Assembly: GCA_900170005.1 (NCBI GenBank)
Contig: LT827128.1
Span: 992,001-1,056,000 of the forward strand
DNA from: Gordonibacter massiliensis (ex Traore et al. 2017)
GTDB lineage: Bacteria > Actinomycetota > Coriobacteriia > Coriobacteriales > Eggerthellaceae
Length of the DNA stretch: 64,000 nt
Reading direction: 5' to 3'
Numbering within the stretch: position 1 is the stretch's first letter; every line of letters starts with the position of its first letter. Positions 8,826 through 17,379 of the stretch are shown one piece after another. The position numbers and the translations under genes are program-made. The notes below the pieces were generated by a model. It made no database searches and had not been told where the DNA came from. It was given only the letters and a program-made list of their open reading frames with translations.

Positions 8826-9917
8826 TCATGGCAAGGGAAGCTCCGCGCCGCCGATCGTGATCGAGGCTACGTCGTCCAGGTTCAGGAACTCGTCGAACAT
8901 GATGCTCTTGTTGCAGGCGGTGGAGTTCGCGCCCTCGCGCGTCCCTCCGGCGCCCCGCAGCGCGTCGATCTCAATCGTCGTGCCGTCTTTCATGCTCACC
9001 GTGATGGATGGATCGAGGAAGCGGTCCGTCTCGTTCTGGTTGTGGTCCGACATGCGACCGGACTCCTGATCCTCCCAGTTCAAAACCTCATGCACCGTGT
9101 ACTCGAGCGTGAGGGCGATGGGGGACACGGTCACGGAGTCGAGCGTCGCGTCCATGCCGCTCACTTTGATGGTCTGTCCGGCCGGCAGGTCGACGGAGGT
9201 GTCCTCATAGTCGACCGCGAACTTCATGTTCCACTCGCCCTCAGCGATGACGTGCGAAGTGCTGCCGTCGTACATCTTCAGGTCGCTCAAGCTGACCCGC
9301 GCCGTGTGTCCGATGATACTGCCGCCGATGGTGGTGACGGACATTTGCTCTACATATTGGATGGCGTTGTCGGAAGGGTCGGCGTCGTAGAAGTGCCCGC
9401 TGCCACCGCCCGTCATCACGCCGTCTACGTGGACGCTGCTGCCGCTTTCGAACCCGAGGGGCAAGATGCCGCTCTCCAAAGGCTCGATGCCCTCGAACGC
9501 CGTTCCGTCGTCCTTGGCGATGCTGAACACGACAGCGTAGTTCGTCCTATCGCCGATGATGGCCTCGGCCGTCACGGTCACGCCGTTCGACGTGGCGCTC
9601 GCGCCGATGGGCCGCCCGATCTTGTCGACCACCTCGGTTTGGGCCGGCGGGCCGTTGAAAAGGTCGTCGAAGACGTTCGCCATGCTCATGAGGTTCCCGG
9701 TCGCGGACGCGACGCCGCCCACGCCCACCACCAGCACCACCGCCGCGGCGACCGCGGCCGCATAGCGCCAGCGGCGCTTCCCGCCGCGCACCGCGTAGAC
9801 GTCCGGGCGCGGATGCGCCGCTTGCTCGTGCGCGGCCGCCAGGTTGGCCGTCATGCGCTTCTTCGCCTCGGGCGAGAACCGCAGATCGTTCATGGCCTCG
9901 TTATATTCCCTGCTCAC
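8826..9917 (-). CDS. DUF4179 membrane protein, probable anti-sigma factor
   Basis: The 363-residue protein has a cytoplasmic N-terminus of about 45 residues, a single transmembrane helix near residues 51-72 (YAAAVAAAVVLVVGVGGVA), then a long extracytoplasmic region with the DUF4179 fold. Proteins of this type, encoded directly behind ECF sigma genes, act as membrane anti-sigma factors. The GTG start follows GGAG and overlaps the sigma gene by 17 bases. That this protein binds the adjacent sigma factor is inference from context. Confidence 0.8.
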   Translation of the reverse strand: MSREYNEAMNDLRFSPEAKKRMTANLAAAHEQAAHPRPDVYAVRGGKRRWRYAAAVAAAVVLVVGVGGVASATGNLMSMANVFDDLFNGPPAQTEVVDKIGRPIGASATSNGVTVTAEAIIGDRTNYAVVFSIAKDDGTAFEGIEPLESGILPLGFESGSSVHVDGVMTGGGSGHFYDADPSDNAIQYVEQMSVTTIGGSIIGHTARVSLSDLKMYDGSTSHVIAEGEWNMKFAVDYEDTSVDLPAGQTIKVSGMDATLDSVTVSPIALTLEYTVHEVLNWEDQESGRMSDHNQNETDRFLDPSITVSMKDGTTIEIDALRGAGGTREGANSTACNKSIMFDEFLNLDDVASITIGGAELPLP

Positions 9918-10401
9918 AATAGGCTCCTTCCAGCATCGTGCGAAGCTTTCCGCGTCCGCGGCTCAAGTGGGCGCTCACGGCCGAGACGCTGCGACCCGTG
10001 AGGTCGGCGATCTCCTGAACGGAGTACCCTTCGTAGTAGTACAGGTAGATGGCCTCGCGGTACTTCTGCGGCAGCGCCATAACGGCGTCTGTCACGCCGG
10101 TGTCGGGTTCCTCGGGCGCCGCCGTGTCGGGCGCCTCGTCCAGCGCGACCGCGCGTTTCCTGAAACCGCTGCGCAGCGCGTCTTTGCAGGCGTTCGCCGT
10201 GGTGCGGACGATCCAGGCCTTCTCGTGCTCCGGCCCCTCGAAACGCGGCTTGGCGTTCATGAGCTTGAGCAGCACCGTCTGGCAGATGTCCTCCGCGTCG
10301 TGCGTGGACTTCAAGTAGGTGTAGCTCAGCCGCAGTATGAGGTCCGCATAGGTCTCGACCAGCCGCTCGGCCTCCGCCTCGCTTGGTTTTCTCGCTTCCA
10401 T
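9901..10401 (-). CDS. ECF-type RNA polymerase sigma factor
   Basis: The 166-residue protein has sigma region 2 (residues about 10-75, LILRLSYTYLKSTHDAEDICQTVLLKL) and region 4 (about 110-160, ALPQKYREAIYLYYYEGYSVQEIADLTGRSVSAVSAHLSRGRGKL). The ATG at 10401 has AGAAGGA upstream and gives the usual length; longer starts would add an unconserved tail. It is co-transcribed and translationally coupled with the DUF4179 protein. The regulon is unknown. Confidence 0.93.
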   Translation of the reverse strand: MEARKPSEAEAERLVETYADLILRLSYTYLKSTHDAEDICQTVLLKLMNAKPRFEGPEHEKAWIVRTTANACKDALRSGFRKRAVALDEAPDTAAPEEPDTGVTDAVMALPQKYREAIYLYYYEGYSVQEIADLTGRSVSAVSAHLSRGRGKLRTMLEGAYCEQGI

Positions 10402-10533
10402 TCGCAACCGATCCTTCTCTTGCCCGGCCGTCGCCGGAGGGGTTTCGAGCAACGTCGCTTCACCTGCAATACGATTCGGGAAGGGGTTTCCTGACAGCAT
10501 CGCCCAATATGGTCGAAAACTTCCTGTCGACGG

Positions 10534-11388
10534 TTAAGCGTCTGCGCCCTGCTGCGTTGCGGCTTGGAATATCGCGTTCGTCCGGTCGGGCGCATCGGCG
10601 CGCTTGCACAAGAAGAAGGTGGCGTGGGCCTCGGCATCGGCGATGGGCACGACGGCCCGGGCCGTGTGGTCGGCATCGTTTTCGGGGACGAGCGTGGTGA
10701 AGTAGCACAGCTCGGTGCTGTTGATGAGCTGCATGAACACCATGCGGTCCTTCTGCACGATGATCTGCGAATCGGGAAGGAACCGGCGGCACACCTCCAT
10801 CCAGAAGCCGATCTGCTCGAACACCAAAAACGTCTCGCCGTTCAGATCGTCGAACGACACCGTGCCGCGCTTGGCCAGCCGATGGCCGTTCGGCGCGCTG
10901 AAGTACAGATCTTCGGTCATGAACGGCACGCAGGCGACGGTGGGCAGCTGGATGGGGCGGCGGGTGATGGCAAGGTCGCAGGCGCGGTTCGCGAGCTGGT
11001 GTTCGGCTTCGGCATCGCCCACTAAGTCCGGCTCCAAGACGACTCCAGAGAATCTTTCGACGACGATGGATCCCAACCGCCAGTTCGGCGCGGGCGCCAC
11101 CGACGCCACGCGCACCGTGCGCTGGCGCTTCGCCAGCTCGTCGAACGCCTCGCGCATGCGGCGTTCCTCCGCGAGGACGCGCCCGGCGTGCTCGACCGCC
11201 AACCTCCCCGCATCGTTGAGAACGGCGCGGTTGCGCGTGCGCGAAAACAGCTCCTGCCCCAGATCCGCCTCGAGCTTCTTCATCGAGCGCGAGAGGGAGG
11301 GCTGCGTGGTGCGCAGCGCCTTAGCTGCCGCCGATATGGTGCCGCAGCGGGCCACCGCCTCGAGCTGCCTGAGCTGTTCGAGTTCCAT
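10534..11388 (-). CDS. LysR-family transcriptional regulator
   Basis: A 284-residue regulator with an N-terminal winged helix (MELEQLRQLEAVARCGTISAAAKALRTTQPSLSRSMKKLE) and a type 2 periplasmic-binding-fold effector domain. AAGGAGG precedes the ATG. It diverges from the flavodoxin cluster and is the natural candidate to control it. Confidence 0.93.
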   Translation of the reverse strand: MELEQLRQLEAVARCGTISAAAKALRTTQPSLSRSMKKLEADLGQELFSRTRNRAVLNDAGRLAVEHAGRVLAEERRMREAFDELAKRQRTVRVASVAPAPNWRLGSIVVERFSGVVLEPDLVGDAEAEHQLANRACDLAITRRPIQLPTVACVPFMTEDLYFSAPNGHRLAKRGTVSFDDLNGETFLVFEQIGFWMEVCRRFLPDSQIIVQKDRMVFMQLINSTELCYFTTLVPENDADHTARAVVPIADAEAHATFFLCKRADAPDRTNAIFQAATQQGADA

Positions 11389-11434
11389 CGCCCCTCCTTG
11401 TTTGCTATGCGCTCAATGAATACTGAATACCACT

Positions 11435-11450
11435 ATAGGCATTGTACTAT
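11435..11450. promoter_or_regulatory. Interrupted palindrome in the LysR/flavodoxin divergent region
   Basis: ATAG-N8-CTAT at 11435-11450 contains the T-N11-A spacing used by LysR proteins and lies midway between the regulator and the flavodoxin genes. Confidence 0.45.
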
Positions 11451-11478
11451 GCGTTTTCCGGTTGATAAAGTGGGATTG
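11451..11478 (+). repeat. Upstream element shared with the aldo/keto reductase gene, copy A
   Basis: GCGTTTTCC followed by GGTTGATAAAGTGG and GATTG lies 30 bases before the truncated Tat lipoprotein. It is matched almost base for base at 13059-13087, upstream of the aldo/keto reductase. The shared block suggests shared control or duplication of the promoter. Confidence 0.6.
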
Positions 11479-11507
11479 CAAGCATACCGAACAAAGGAGG
11501 CCCACCA

Positions 11508-11696
11508 ATGGATCGTCGCCAATTTCTCAAGCTCGGCGTTGTCGGAGCAGCCGTTGTTGCGGGCGGCAGCTTGCTTGCCGGTTGCGCTGGCCTGATCGCG
11601 GTGGCAAGTTGGCCATCGACGGAAAGGGAGGACGAATGGAACGTATCGCACTCGGAAGCCAAGCTTCGCAGCTGCTTACGCGGAGGGCGATGCTGA
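11508..11696 (+). pseudogene. Truncated Tat lipoprotein gene (signal sequence only)
   Basis: With AAAGGAGG upstream, this frame encodes a complete Tat/lipoprotein signal: RRQFLKLGVVGAAVV, then a lipobox LLAGC at residues 22-26. The remaining 36 residues are low-similarity sequence ending at a stop. The mature domain is missing, and the start of the real flavodoxin gene lies inside this frame. It is most simply the stump of a second exported flavodoxin. A short functional lipopeptide cannot be excluded. Confidence 0.5.
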
Positions 11697-12322
11697 AGCT
11701 CGCCGGAACGGTCGGCGCGGCCGTGATGGGCGGCGCGCTGCTGTCGGCATGCGCCTCGGGCGGCGGCGAGGCCGTCAGCTACTCCGAAGCGTCCGCCAGC
11801 ACCGGTGACGCGCCCGAAGGAACCGCAAGCGCGCCGCAGCTGGGCGACAAGACGCTTATCGCCGTGTTCTCGTGGTCGGGCAACACCCTGAACATGGCCA
11901 ATCGCATCAATGAGCTGGCCGATGCAGACTTCTTCCGCATCGAGACCGCAGAACCCTACCCCGACGACGTTGACGCTACCATCGAACGGGCGCGCACCGA
12001 GCAGGATGCCGACTTCATCCCCGAGCTGGCCGCGCGCGTGGATAACTGGGACGATTACCACACCGTGTTCCTTGGCTACCCCATCTGGTGGTACGAGCTG
12101 CCGCAAGCGGTCAAGGGCTTCATACAGAGCTACGACTGGGCCGGCAAGACCATCATCCCGTTCAGCAGCCACGAGGGCAGCAGCTTCTCTGGGACGCCGG
12201 CCGACATACAGGCGCTGTGCCCCAACTCGTCAATGCTGCAAGGCATTTCCATACAAGGCGAAGCGGTCGCGTCTTCGCTCGACAGCATCAACGTCTGGTA
12301 CGACGGTTTGGCGCTTGCGTGA
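11636..12322 (+). CDS. Tat-exported lipoprotein flavodoxin
   Basis: This 228-residue protein has a twin-arginine segment (RRAMLKLAG, residues 16-24) and a lipobox LLSAC with Cys39, so it should be exported folded and lipid-anchored. The mature part is a flavodoxin with the FMN phosphate loop FSWSGNTLNMA near residues 78-88 and the WWYE ring-stacking region. AAAGGGAGGACGA precedes the ATG. The stop overlaps the DUF4405 gene (TGATG). It probably exchanges electrons at the outer membrane face. Confidence 0.87.
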   Translation: MERIALGSQASQLLTRRAMLKLAGTVGAAVMGGALLSACASGGGEAVSYSEASASTGDAPEGTASAPQLGDKTLIAVFSWSGNTLNMANRINELADADFFRIETAEPYPDDVDATIERARTEQDADFIPELAARVDNWDDYHTVFLGYPIWWYELPQAVKGFIQSYDWAGKTIIPFSSHEGSSFSGTPADIQALCPNSSMLQGISIQGEAVASSLDSINVWYDGLALA

Positions 12323-13038
12323 TGGCCGCACGGGACAAGATGCCACGCAAGCGCGCAGCGAAGCTGATCGTCGACGCGGCCATGGCGGTGCTGCTGTTGC
12401 TGCAGATGGCCCAGCAGCTGTTGCCCCAGGGGTTTCACGAGCTCAGCGGCATAGGCCTCGGCGTTCTGTTCGTGGTGCACAACCTGCTGAACCTGCGTTG
12501 GTACGCCCAGCTGCGCCGCGGCCGCTGGACCGCAGCCCGCGTGGCGCAGACCGTCGTGAACGCCTGCTGCCTAGCGCTGCTGGTGCTCATGTTGGCGAGC
12601 GGCATCGGCATGTCTGAGCTGATGACGAGGCTGGGCGTGGAGTTTCCGGGCGTCGCCCTTATGCGGCGAGTGCATATGACCTGTGTATACGCAAGCTTGG
12701 TTGTCATGTCGTTTCATCTGGGCCTGCATGGGCGCATGGTGTTGGGGTTGCTTCGCGGTTATTTCGGCTCGCTGGCTCCTTCGCGGCTTGCCTCCGTTTT
12801 CGGCCGTGCTGCGGCTGCGGCGGTGTCTGCGTACGGCGTCTATGCGTTCGCGAAGCTGAACCTATGGGGCTACCTCTCGGGTGGCACGGAATTCGCCTTC
12901 ATGGACGCCAGCGTTCCCTTGCCCGTGTTCCTGGCCGACTACGCCGCCGTCATGGCGCTGGCCGCCTGCCTGGGCCATTGCCTCGCGCAGCTGATTGGCG
13001 AAAGGCGGCATAAGGGGTCGAAGGCCCTTGCGCGCTGA
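12322..13038 (+). CDS. DUF4405-type multi-pass membrane protein, likely heme-binding
   Basis: The 238-residue protein has about six hydrophobic helices and conserved histidines within them (HELSGIGLGVLFVVHN near residues 36-52 and RRVHMTCVYASLVVMSFHLGLH near 114-136). This is the pattern of DUF4405 and b-type cytochromes. The coupled start and the flavodoxin partner suggest that it passes electrons across the membrane to the exported flavodoxin. Heme binding is inferred from the histidines. Confidence 0.75.
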   Translation: MAARDKMPRKRAAKLIVDAAMAVLLLLQMAQQLLPQGFHELSGIGLGVLFVVHNLLNLRWYAQLRRGRWTAARVAQTVVNACCLALLVLMLASGIGMSELMTRLGVEFPGVALMRRVHMTCVYASLVVMSFHLGLHGRMVLGLLRGYFGSLAPSRLASVFGRAAAAAVSAYGVYAFAKLNLWGYLSGGTEFAFMDASVPLPVFLADYAAVMALAACLGHCLAQLIGERRHKGSKALAR

Positions 13039-13058
13039 CTTCGGCGTCGGCAATGGGC

Positions 13059-13087
13059 GCGTTTTCCCGGTTGATAGAGTGGAATTG
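13059..13087 (+). repeat. Upstream element shared with the flavodoxin cluster, copy B
   Basis: GCGTTTTCCC, GGTTGATAGAGTGG and AATTG, nearly identical to 11451-11478, lie about 28 bases before the aldo/keto reductase start. Confidence 0.6.
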
Positions 13088-13114
13088 TTGAAGCATCGAG
13101 CAAAGGAGAAATGT

Positions 13115-13966
13115 ATGGAGTTCGCAACACTGTCTAACGGCCTTCGCATGCCTATGCTGGGCTACGGCGTCTTCCAGATTGACGACGCGACTGCCGAGCG
13201 CTGCGTGGCCGACGCGCTGGACGCGGGCTACCGCCTTATCGACACGGCGCAGGGCTACGGCAACGAGCGCGGCGTGGGCGCGGCCATCGCGCAGAGCGGT
13301 GTGGCCCGCGAGGACGTGTTCCTGGTCGACAAGGTGTGGATCAGCAACTACGGCGAGGGCAAGGCCTACGATTCCCTCAAGGCGTCGCTTGAGCTTCTGG
13401 GCACCGACCACATCGACCTCATGCTGCTGCACCAGCCCTTCGGCGATTACTACGGCGCCTGGCGCGACCTCGAGCGCGCCTGCGAAGAGGGCCTGGTGCG
13501 CGCCATCGGCGTGTCGAACTTCGACCCGGTGCGCCTGCTCGACCTCTGCACGTTCGCCGAGGTGGCGCCCATGGTCAACCAGGTGGAAATCCACGCGTTC
13601 CGCCAGCAGGACGCCGCAATCGAAAACATGCGCGCGCTGGGCGTGCAGCCCATGGCGTGGGGCCCCTTCGCCGAGGGCATGAACAACTTCTTCCAGAACC
13701 CGCTTCTGGCCGAGGTAGGCGCGGCCCACGGTAAGACGGTCGGCCAGACGGCGCTGCGCTTCCTCATGGACAAAGGAGTGGTCGCCATTCCCAAGACGGT
13801 GCGCCGCGAGCGCATGGCCGAGAACTTCGACGTGTTCGACTTCGAGCTGACCGATAAGGACGTCGCGCGCATCCGCACCCTGGACTCCGCTGACTTCACC
13901 TGCTACGACCACACCGACACCAAGCTCATCGGCGGCCTTCTGGGCTTCATCAAGTCAACGATGTAA
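13115..13966 (+). CDS. Aldo/keto reductase
   Basis: A 283-residue NADPH-dependent carbonyl reductase. The catalytic tetrad is intact: Asp43 and Tyr48 in RLIDTAQGYGNE, Lys73 in LVDKVW and His106 in LMLLHQP. Cofactor-side residues GVSNF and IPKTVRRERM are present. AAAGGAG lies 6 bases before the ATG. It is the first gene of a run of redox and hydrolase genes. The substrate is unknown. Confidence 0.93.
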   Translation: MEFATLSNGLRMPMLGYGVFQIDDATAERCVADALDAGYRLIDTAQGYGNERGVGAAIAQSGVAREDVFLVDKVWISNYGEGKAYDSLKASLELLGTDHIDLMLLHQPFGDYYGAWRDLERACEEGLVRAIGVSNFDPVRLLDLCTFAEVAPMVNQVEIHAFRQQDAAIENMRALGVQPMAWGPFAEGMNNFFQNPLLAEVGAAHGKTVGQTALRFLMDKGVVAIPKTVRRERMAENFDVFDFELTDKDVARIRTLDSADFTCYDHTDTKLIGGLLGFIKSTM

Positions 13967-13968
13967 AA

Positions 13969-15078
13969 ATGCGGGCGACGGAGGACATACGGGTTCGCCT
14001 GACGGAGCGCCTGAGGCTGCTGCGGACGGGCGCGACTGCACCCCTACTGGGCATGGCGCTCGCCACGGTGTCTCTCGCGTCCTTGCTGCTCGCGGCATGC
14101 ACCGAGAGCGCGGTGGTCGCCGTCCAGCCCGATGACGTGGAACCCCCTTCGACGCCCGCGATCGAGCAGGCGCCCGAAGCAGACGATGCGCAGCAGGAAC
14201 AGGCGATGGAGTTCACGCAAGATTCGGCCGTGTCCGACGTGGTGTCCGACCCCGCGTTCGGCGACTGGGGCAGGCTGCTGCTTCCCGCAGACGACGGCTA
14301 TTGGAGCGGCGACACGCTGGGCAACCTGGGCTTCACGTGGTACAGCTGCGTGTCGCCCGACAGCACGGTCGAGGTGGCGAACTACCTGCGCGGCCGGGCG
14401 CAGGCGGGCGAGCAGGTGTTCTTCGACCTGTACACCGAAGAGGAGAAGGCGGCCGACCCGGCCAAGGCCGACACGGGGCTGGTCTTCTTCCGGGGCGAGC
14501 CGGGCGGGCGCTTCGCCGTCTGCAACGCCGGCGGCGGGTTCTCCTACGTGGCCGCCATGCACGACGGCTTCCCCCATGCGCTCGAGCTGTCGAAGCGCGG
14601 CTACAACGCCTTCGCCCTCGTCTATCGCCCCGGTGCGCAGACGGCGTGCGAGGATCTTGCCCGTGCCGTCGCGTTCGTGTTCGAGCATGCCGACGATCTG
14701 GGTGTGGACACCAGCTGCTACTCGCTTTGGGGAGGATCGGCGGGCGCGCGCATGGCGGCGTGGGTGGGATCGTACGGCACGGCAGCGTTCGGCGGCGGCG
14801 ACCTGCCGCAGGCCGGATGCGTGGTCATGCAGTACACGGGGCTCTCCGAGTACCGCCCGACCGACCCGCCCACCTACGCATGCGTGGGCACGAGCGACGG
14901 CATCGCCAGCTGGCAGGGCATGGAGCGCCGCCTCGATGCCATGGCCGCCGTCGGCATCCCGACGGAGTTCCATGCGTACGAGGGTTTGGGCCACGGCTTC
15001 GGCCTGGGCCGGGGTACGGTGGCGGAGGGATGGCTGGACGACGCCGTCGCCTTCTGGGAACGGCAGATGGAGGAGTAG
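13969..15078 (+). CDS. Lipoprotein alpha/beta hydrolase
   Basis: The 369-residue protein has a long N-terminus, a hydrophobic stretch and a lipobox LLAAC (Cys44), followed by a Glu/Gln-rich linker. The hydrolase core has nucleophile motif GGSAG (Ser257) and a late GLGHGFG histidine, typical of esterase/lipase enzymes of the BD-FAE/acetyl esterase type. The start sits two bases after the previous stop and lacks a clear ribosome site, so its exact position is uncertain. It is expected on the outer membrane face. Confidence 0.8.
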   Translation: MRATEDIRVRLTERLRLLRTGATAPLLGMALATVSLASLLLAACTESAVVAVQPDDVEPPSTPAIEQAPEADDAQQEQAMEFTQDSAVSDVVSDPAFGDWGRLLLPADDGYWSGDTLGNLGFTWYSCVSPDSTVEVANYLRGRAQAGEQVFFDLYTEEEKAADPAKADTGLVFFRGEPGGRFAVCNAGGGFSYVAAMHDGFPHALELSKRGYNAFALVYRPGAQTACEDLARAVAFVFEHADDLGVDTSCYSLWGGSAGARMAAWVGSYGTAAFGGGDLPQAGCVVMQYTGLSEYRPTDPPTYACVGTSDGIASWQGMERRLDAMAAVGIPTEFHAYEGLGHGFGLGRGTVAEGWLDDAVAFWERQMEE

Positions 15079-15082
15079 GACC

Positions 15083-16177
15083 ATGAAGAAGCTTCACGTA
15101 ATCCCGCTTGCGCTGGCGCTGTGCGCGAGCCTGCCGCTGGCGGCATGCGCTTCGACGGGCGCTGTTGAAACCATGCCGGATGCCCAAACGGCGGAAAGCG
15201 ACGCGGCGAAGGCGAGTCGGCCGGCAGACGTCGAAGGCTCGTACGAGGTTCGCGACGGCGTGTCGGGCTATGCGCTGGACTACGACGACCTGCCCGACGA
15301 CTACAGCATTCCCGACGGGTACTCTCGCGCGGCGATGCAGCGAAAGCCGCCGCTGCCCGAGGACGGCGCGACGGTTCTGTCGGCCCGGCCCGACGCTTCC
15401 CGGGCGCAGGCCTTCTACCTGTGGGAAGAGGGCAACGCTCCGGCGACCACCGAGTTCACGCCCGATATGACGGGCTACTACGACTCCTACGATTTCCGCC
15501 CCTATGTGACGGCGCTGCCGGTGCCGCAGGGCGTCGAGGCGAAGGGCGCCGTGGTGCTGCTCGCGGGCGGCGCCTACCAGGTTCGCGCCGATTACACCGA
15601 CACCATCCCCACGGCGCTGCAGCTGCGCGAACGGGGGTTCCAGTGCTTCGTGGTGGACTACCGCCTGCGCCCGTACACACCGCAGGAAGGAGCGCTCGAC
15701 GTGGCACGCGCCGTGCGCTTCATCGCCAAGAACGCCGATGCGTACGGGATAGACCCTGCCGACATCGCGGTCATGGGGTACTCGGCGGGCGGCATCCAGG
15801 CGGGCGAGTTCCTGATGCACTACGACGGCGACGTGGACGGGCGCGCCCTCGATCCGAGCTACGCCCCCGACGAGCTTGACGCCGTTTGGGCGCACGCCTC
15901 CGCCGACGCCATGATCTACTCGTTCTACGGCCGGCTGAGCGTGGCTTCGCTCGACACCGACGCCTTGCAGGCGGGCGAGCTGCCGCCGACGTTCTACTGC
16001 TACGGCACCGAGGACCCGTTCTACCGTCAGTTCGAGGCGCAGGTCGCGCTGATGGACGAGGTGGGCGTGCCCACGACGACCCTCGTCTTGCAGGATTGGC
16101 CCCACGGCTTCGGCGGCGACGGAGGCTGGGTGGCCGATTACGCCGCCTGGTTGGAGCAGGTGTTTGCGAGTGAGTGA
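15083..16177 (+). CDS. Lipoprotein alpha/beta hydrolase
   Basis: A 364-residue paralogue of the preceding gene. It has a short signal peptide with lipobox LAAC (Cys22), an acidic linker, oxyanion-type segment LLAGGAYQVRAD, nucleophile GYSAGG (Ser234) and the late WPHGFGG histidine. It is likely an exported carboxylesterase or acetyl esterase. It starts 5 bases after the previous stop behind GGAGTAGGA. Confidence 0.85.
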   Translation: MKKLHVIPLALALCASLPLAACASTGAVETMPDAQTAESDAAKASRPADVEGSYEVRDGVSGYALDYDDLPDDYSIPDGYSRAAMQRKPPLPEDGATVLSARPDASRAQAFYLWEEGNAPATTEFTPDMTGYYDSYDFRPYVTALPVPQGVEAKGAVVLLAGGAYQVRADYTDTIPTALQLRERGFQCFVVDYRLRPYTPQEGALDVARAVRFIAKNADAYGIDPADIAVMGYSAGGIQAGEFLMHYDGDVDGRALDPSYAPDELDAVWAHASADAMIYSFYGRLSVASLDTDALQAGELPPTFYCYGTEDPFYRQFEAQVALMDEVGVPTTTLVLQDWPHGFGGDGGWVADYAAWLEQVFASE

Positions 16178-16220
16178 CCCCGACCCGGCGCAAGATATCC
16201 AACGTCAGAAAGGCAGATCG

Positions 16221-17321
16221 ATGAAAGATTTTCAATTGAGAAACGACACGCTGCTCCTGTTCAGGAACGATCCCTTTGCCGATTTGCGGAAGCTGGCCGA
16301 GAGGAAGCGCGTGCTGTTCGTGTACGGCGGCGGCTCGGTGAAGGCGAGCGGATGCTACGATGACGTGTGCGAGTCCGTGCGCGCAAGCGGCGGCAAGCTG
16401 TTCGAGTGCGGAGGCGCCTCGCGCGAGCTCGCCGACATCGAACGGGGGATCGTGCTTGCCCGAGAGAACGGTGCTGATCTCGTGATAGGCGCAGGCGGCG
16501 CGAGCGTCATGGACTGTGCCAAGCTCGTCGCGCTCGGCGCGCTGCACGAAGCAAGCGTGTGGGATTACGTGAAGGGTCGCAAAAGCCCCTACGGCGAGGC
16601 CAAGCTGCCGCTCGTCCTTATCCCGACCTACCCCTCAAGCGGCTCCGAGTACGGTCTGGGCGCCGTTGCCGCCGACGGGCGCACGGGCGAGTTCGGCACG
16701 GCGTTCGGCATCCCGGCCGACGTGGCGCTGCTGGTCCCCGCCTACTCGCTGTCGTTGAGCTCCGAGATGACGGCCTACGCGGGCCTGGTCACGTTGGTGC
16801 AGCTGTCCGCGTCGACCATCGGCGACGAGAATCCCGTGTCCTACGGCGTCGGCGTTTCGGTCATCCGCAGCGTCTTGCAGGCGGCTAGGCGGCTGCGCGA
16901 GGCCCCGCTCGATCTGGACGCGCGTGGAACCATCCTCTGCGGTGCGGCCTTGTCCACGTCGGGCCGGCTGGGACTCGGCAAGGAGAGCAACTACGCCTAC
17001 GACCTGTACGAGCTGGAGTTCATTCCCGAGGTGCTGTTCGGCGTGCCGTATCGCACGAGCCTGACCACCGTGTTCCCACGTTTCCTGAAGGCGATGGCGC
17101 GCTATCACGAAGACGACGTCAAGGCGTACTTCAAGGACGCGTTCGGGTTCGAAGGCGACGTTGCCGATTCCTCCGAGAAGCTGGTGGGGCTGTTCGAGGA
17201 CTTGGGCGTCGACATGCGCTTCGACGGGGAGGCGACGCTCGAGGCTGTCAGCGGGATCCTGGTCGACTCCTCGCTCTCCTCCGAGGAGATCCATGCCCTC
17301 ATTGCCGAATGCTGCCGATGA
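16221..17321 (+). CDS. Iron-ADH-fold protein lacking metal ligands
   Basis: This 366-residue protein has the dehydroquinate-synthase-like/iron alcohol dehydrogenase fold: YGGGSVKASG at residues 35-44 and GAGGASVMDCAK near 90-101 for the dinucleotide. Aligned with the intact paralogue at 18350, none of the four iron ligands survives: the Asp and His of DSLSH become Gly and Leu (about residues 188 and 192), and the later histidines of CHMIQH and NHG become Asp and Tyr. AGAAAGG precedes the ATG at 16221. It may bind another metal, be a non-catalytic partner, or be decaying, but the frame is fully open. Confidence 0.8.
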   Translation: MKDFQLRNDTLLLFRNDPFADLRKLAERKRVLFVYGGGSVKASGCYDDVCESVRASGGKLFECGGASRELADIERGIVLARENGADLVIGAGGASVMDCAKLVALGALHEASVWDYVKGRKSPYGEAKLPLVLIPTYPSSGSEYGLGAVAADGRTGEFGTAFGIPADVALLVPAYSLSLSSEMTAYAGLVTLVQLSASTIGDENPVSYGVGVSVIRSVLQAARRLREAPLDLDARGTILCGAALSTSGRLGLGKESNYAYDLYELEFIPEVLFGVPYRTSLTTVFPRFLKAMARYHEDDVKAYFKDAFGFEGDVADSSEKLVGLFEDLGVDMRFDGEATLEAVSGILVDSSLSSEEIHALIAECCR

Positions 17322-17379
17322 GGGCATGTGGCATGCGTGGGACGGCACCCCGGCGGGGCTTGACGGAAGGACTGTCGCG

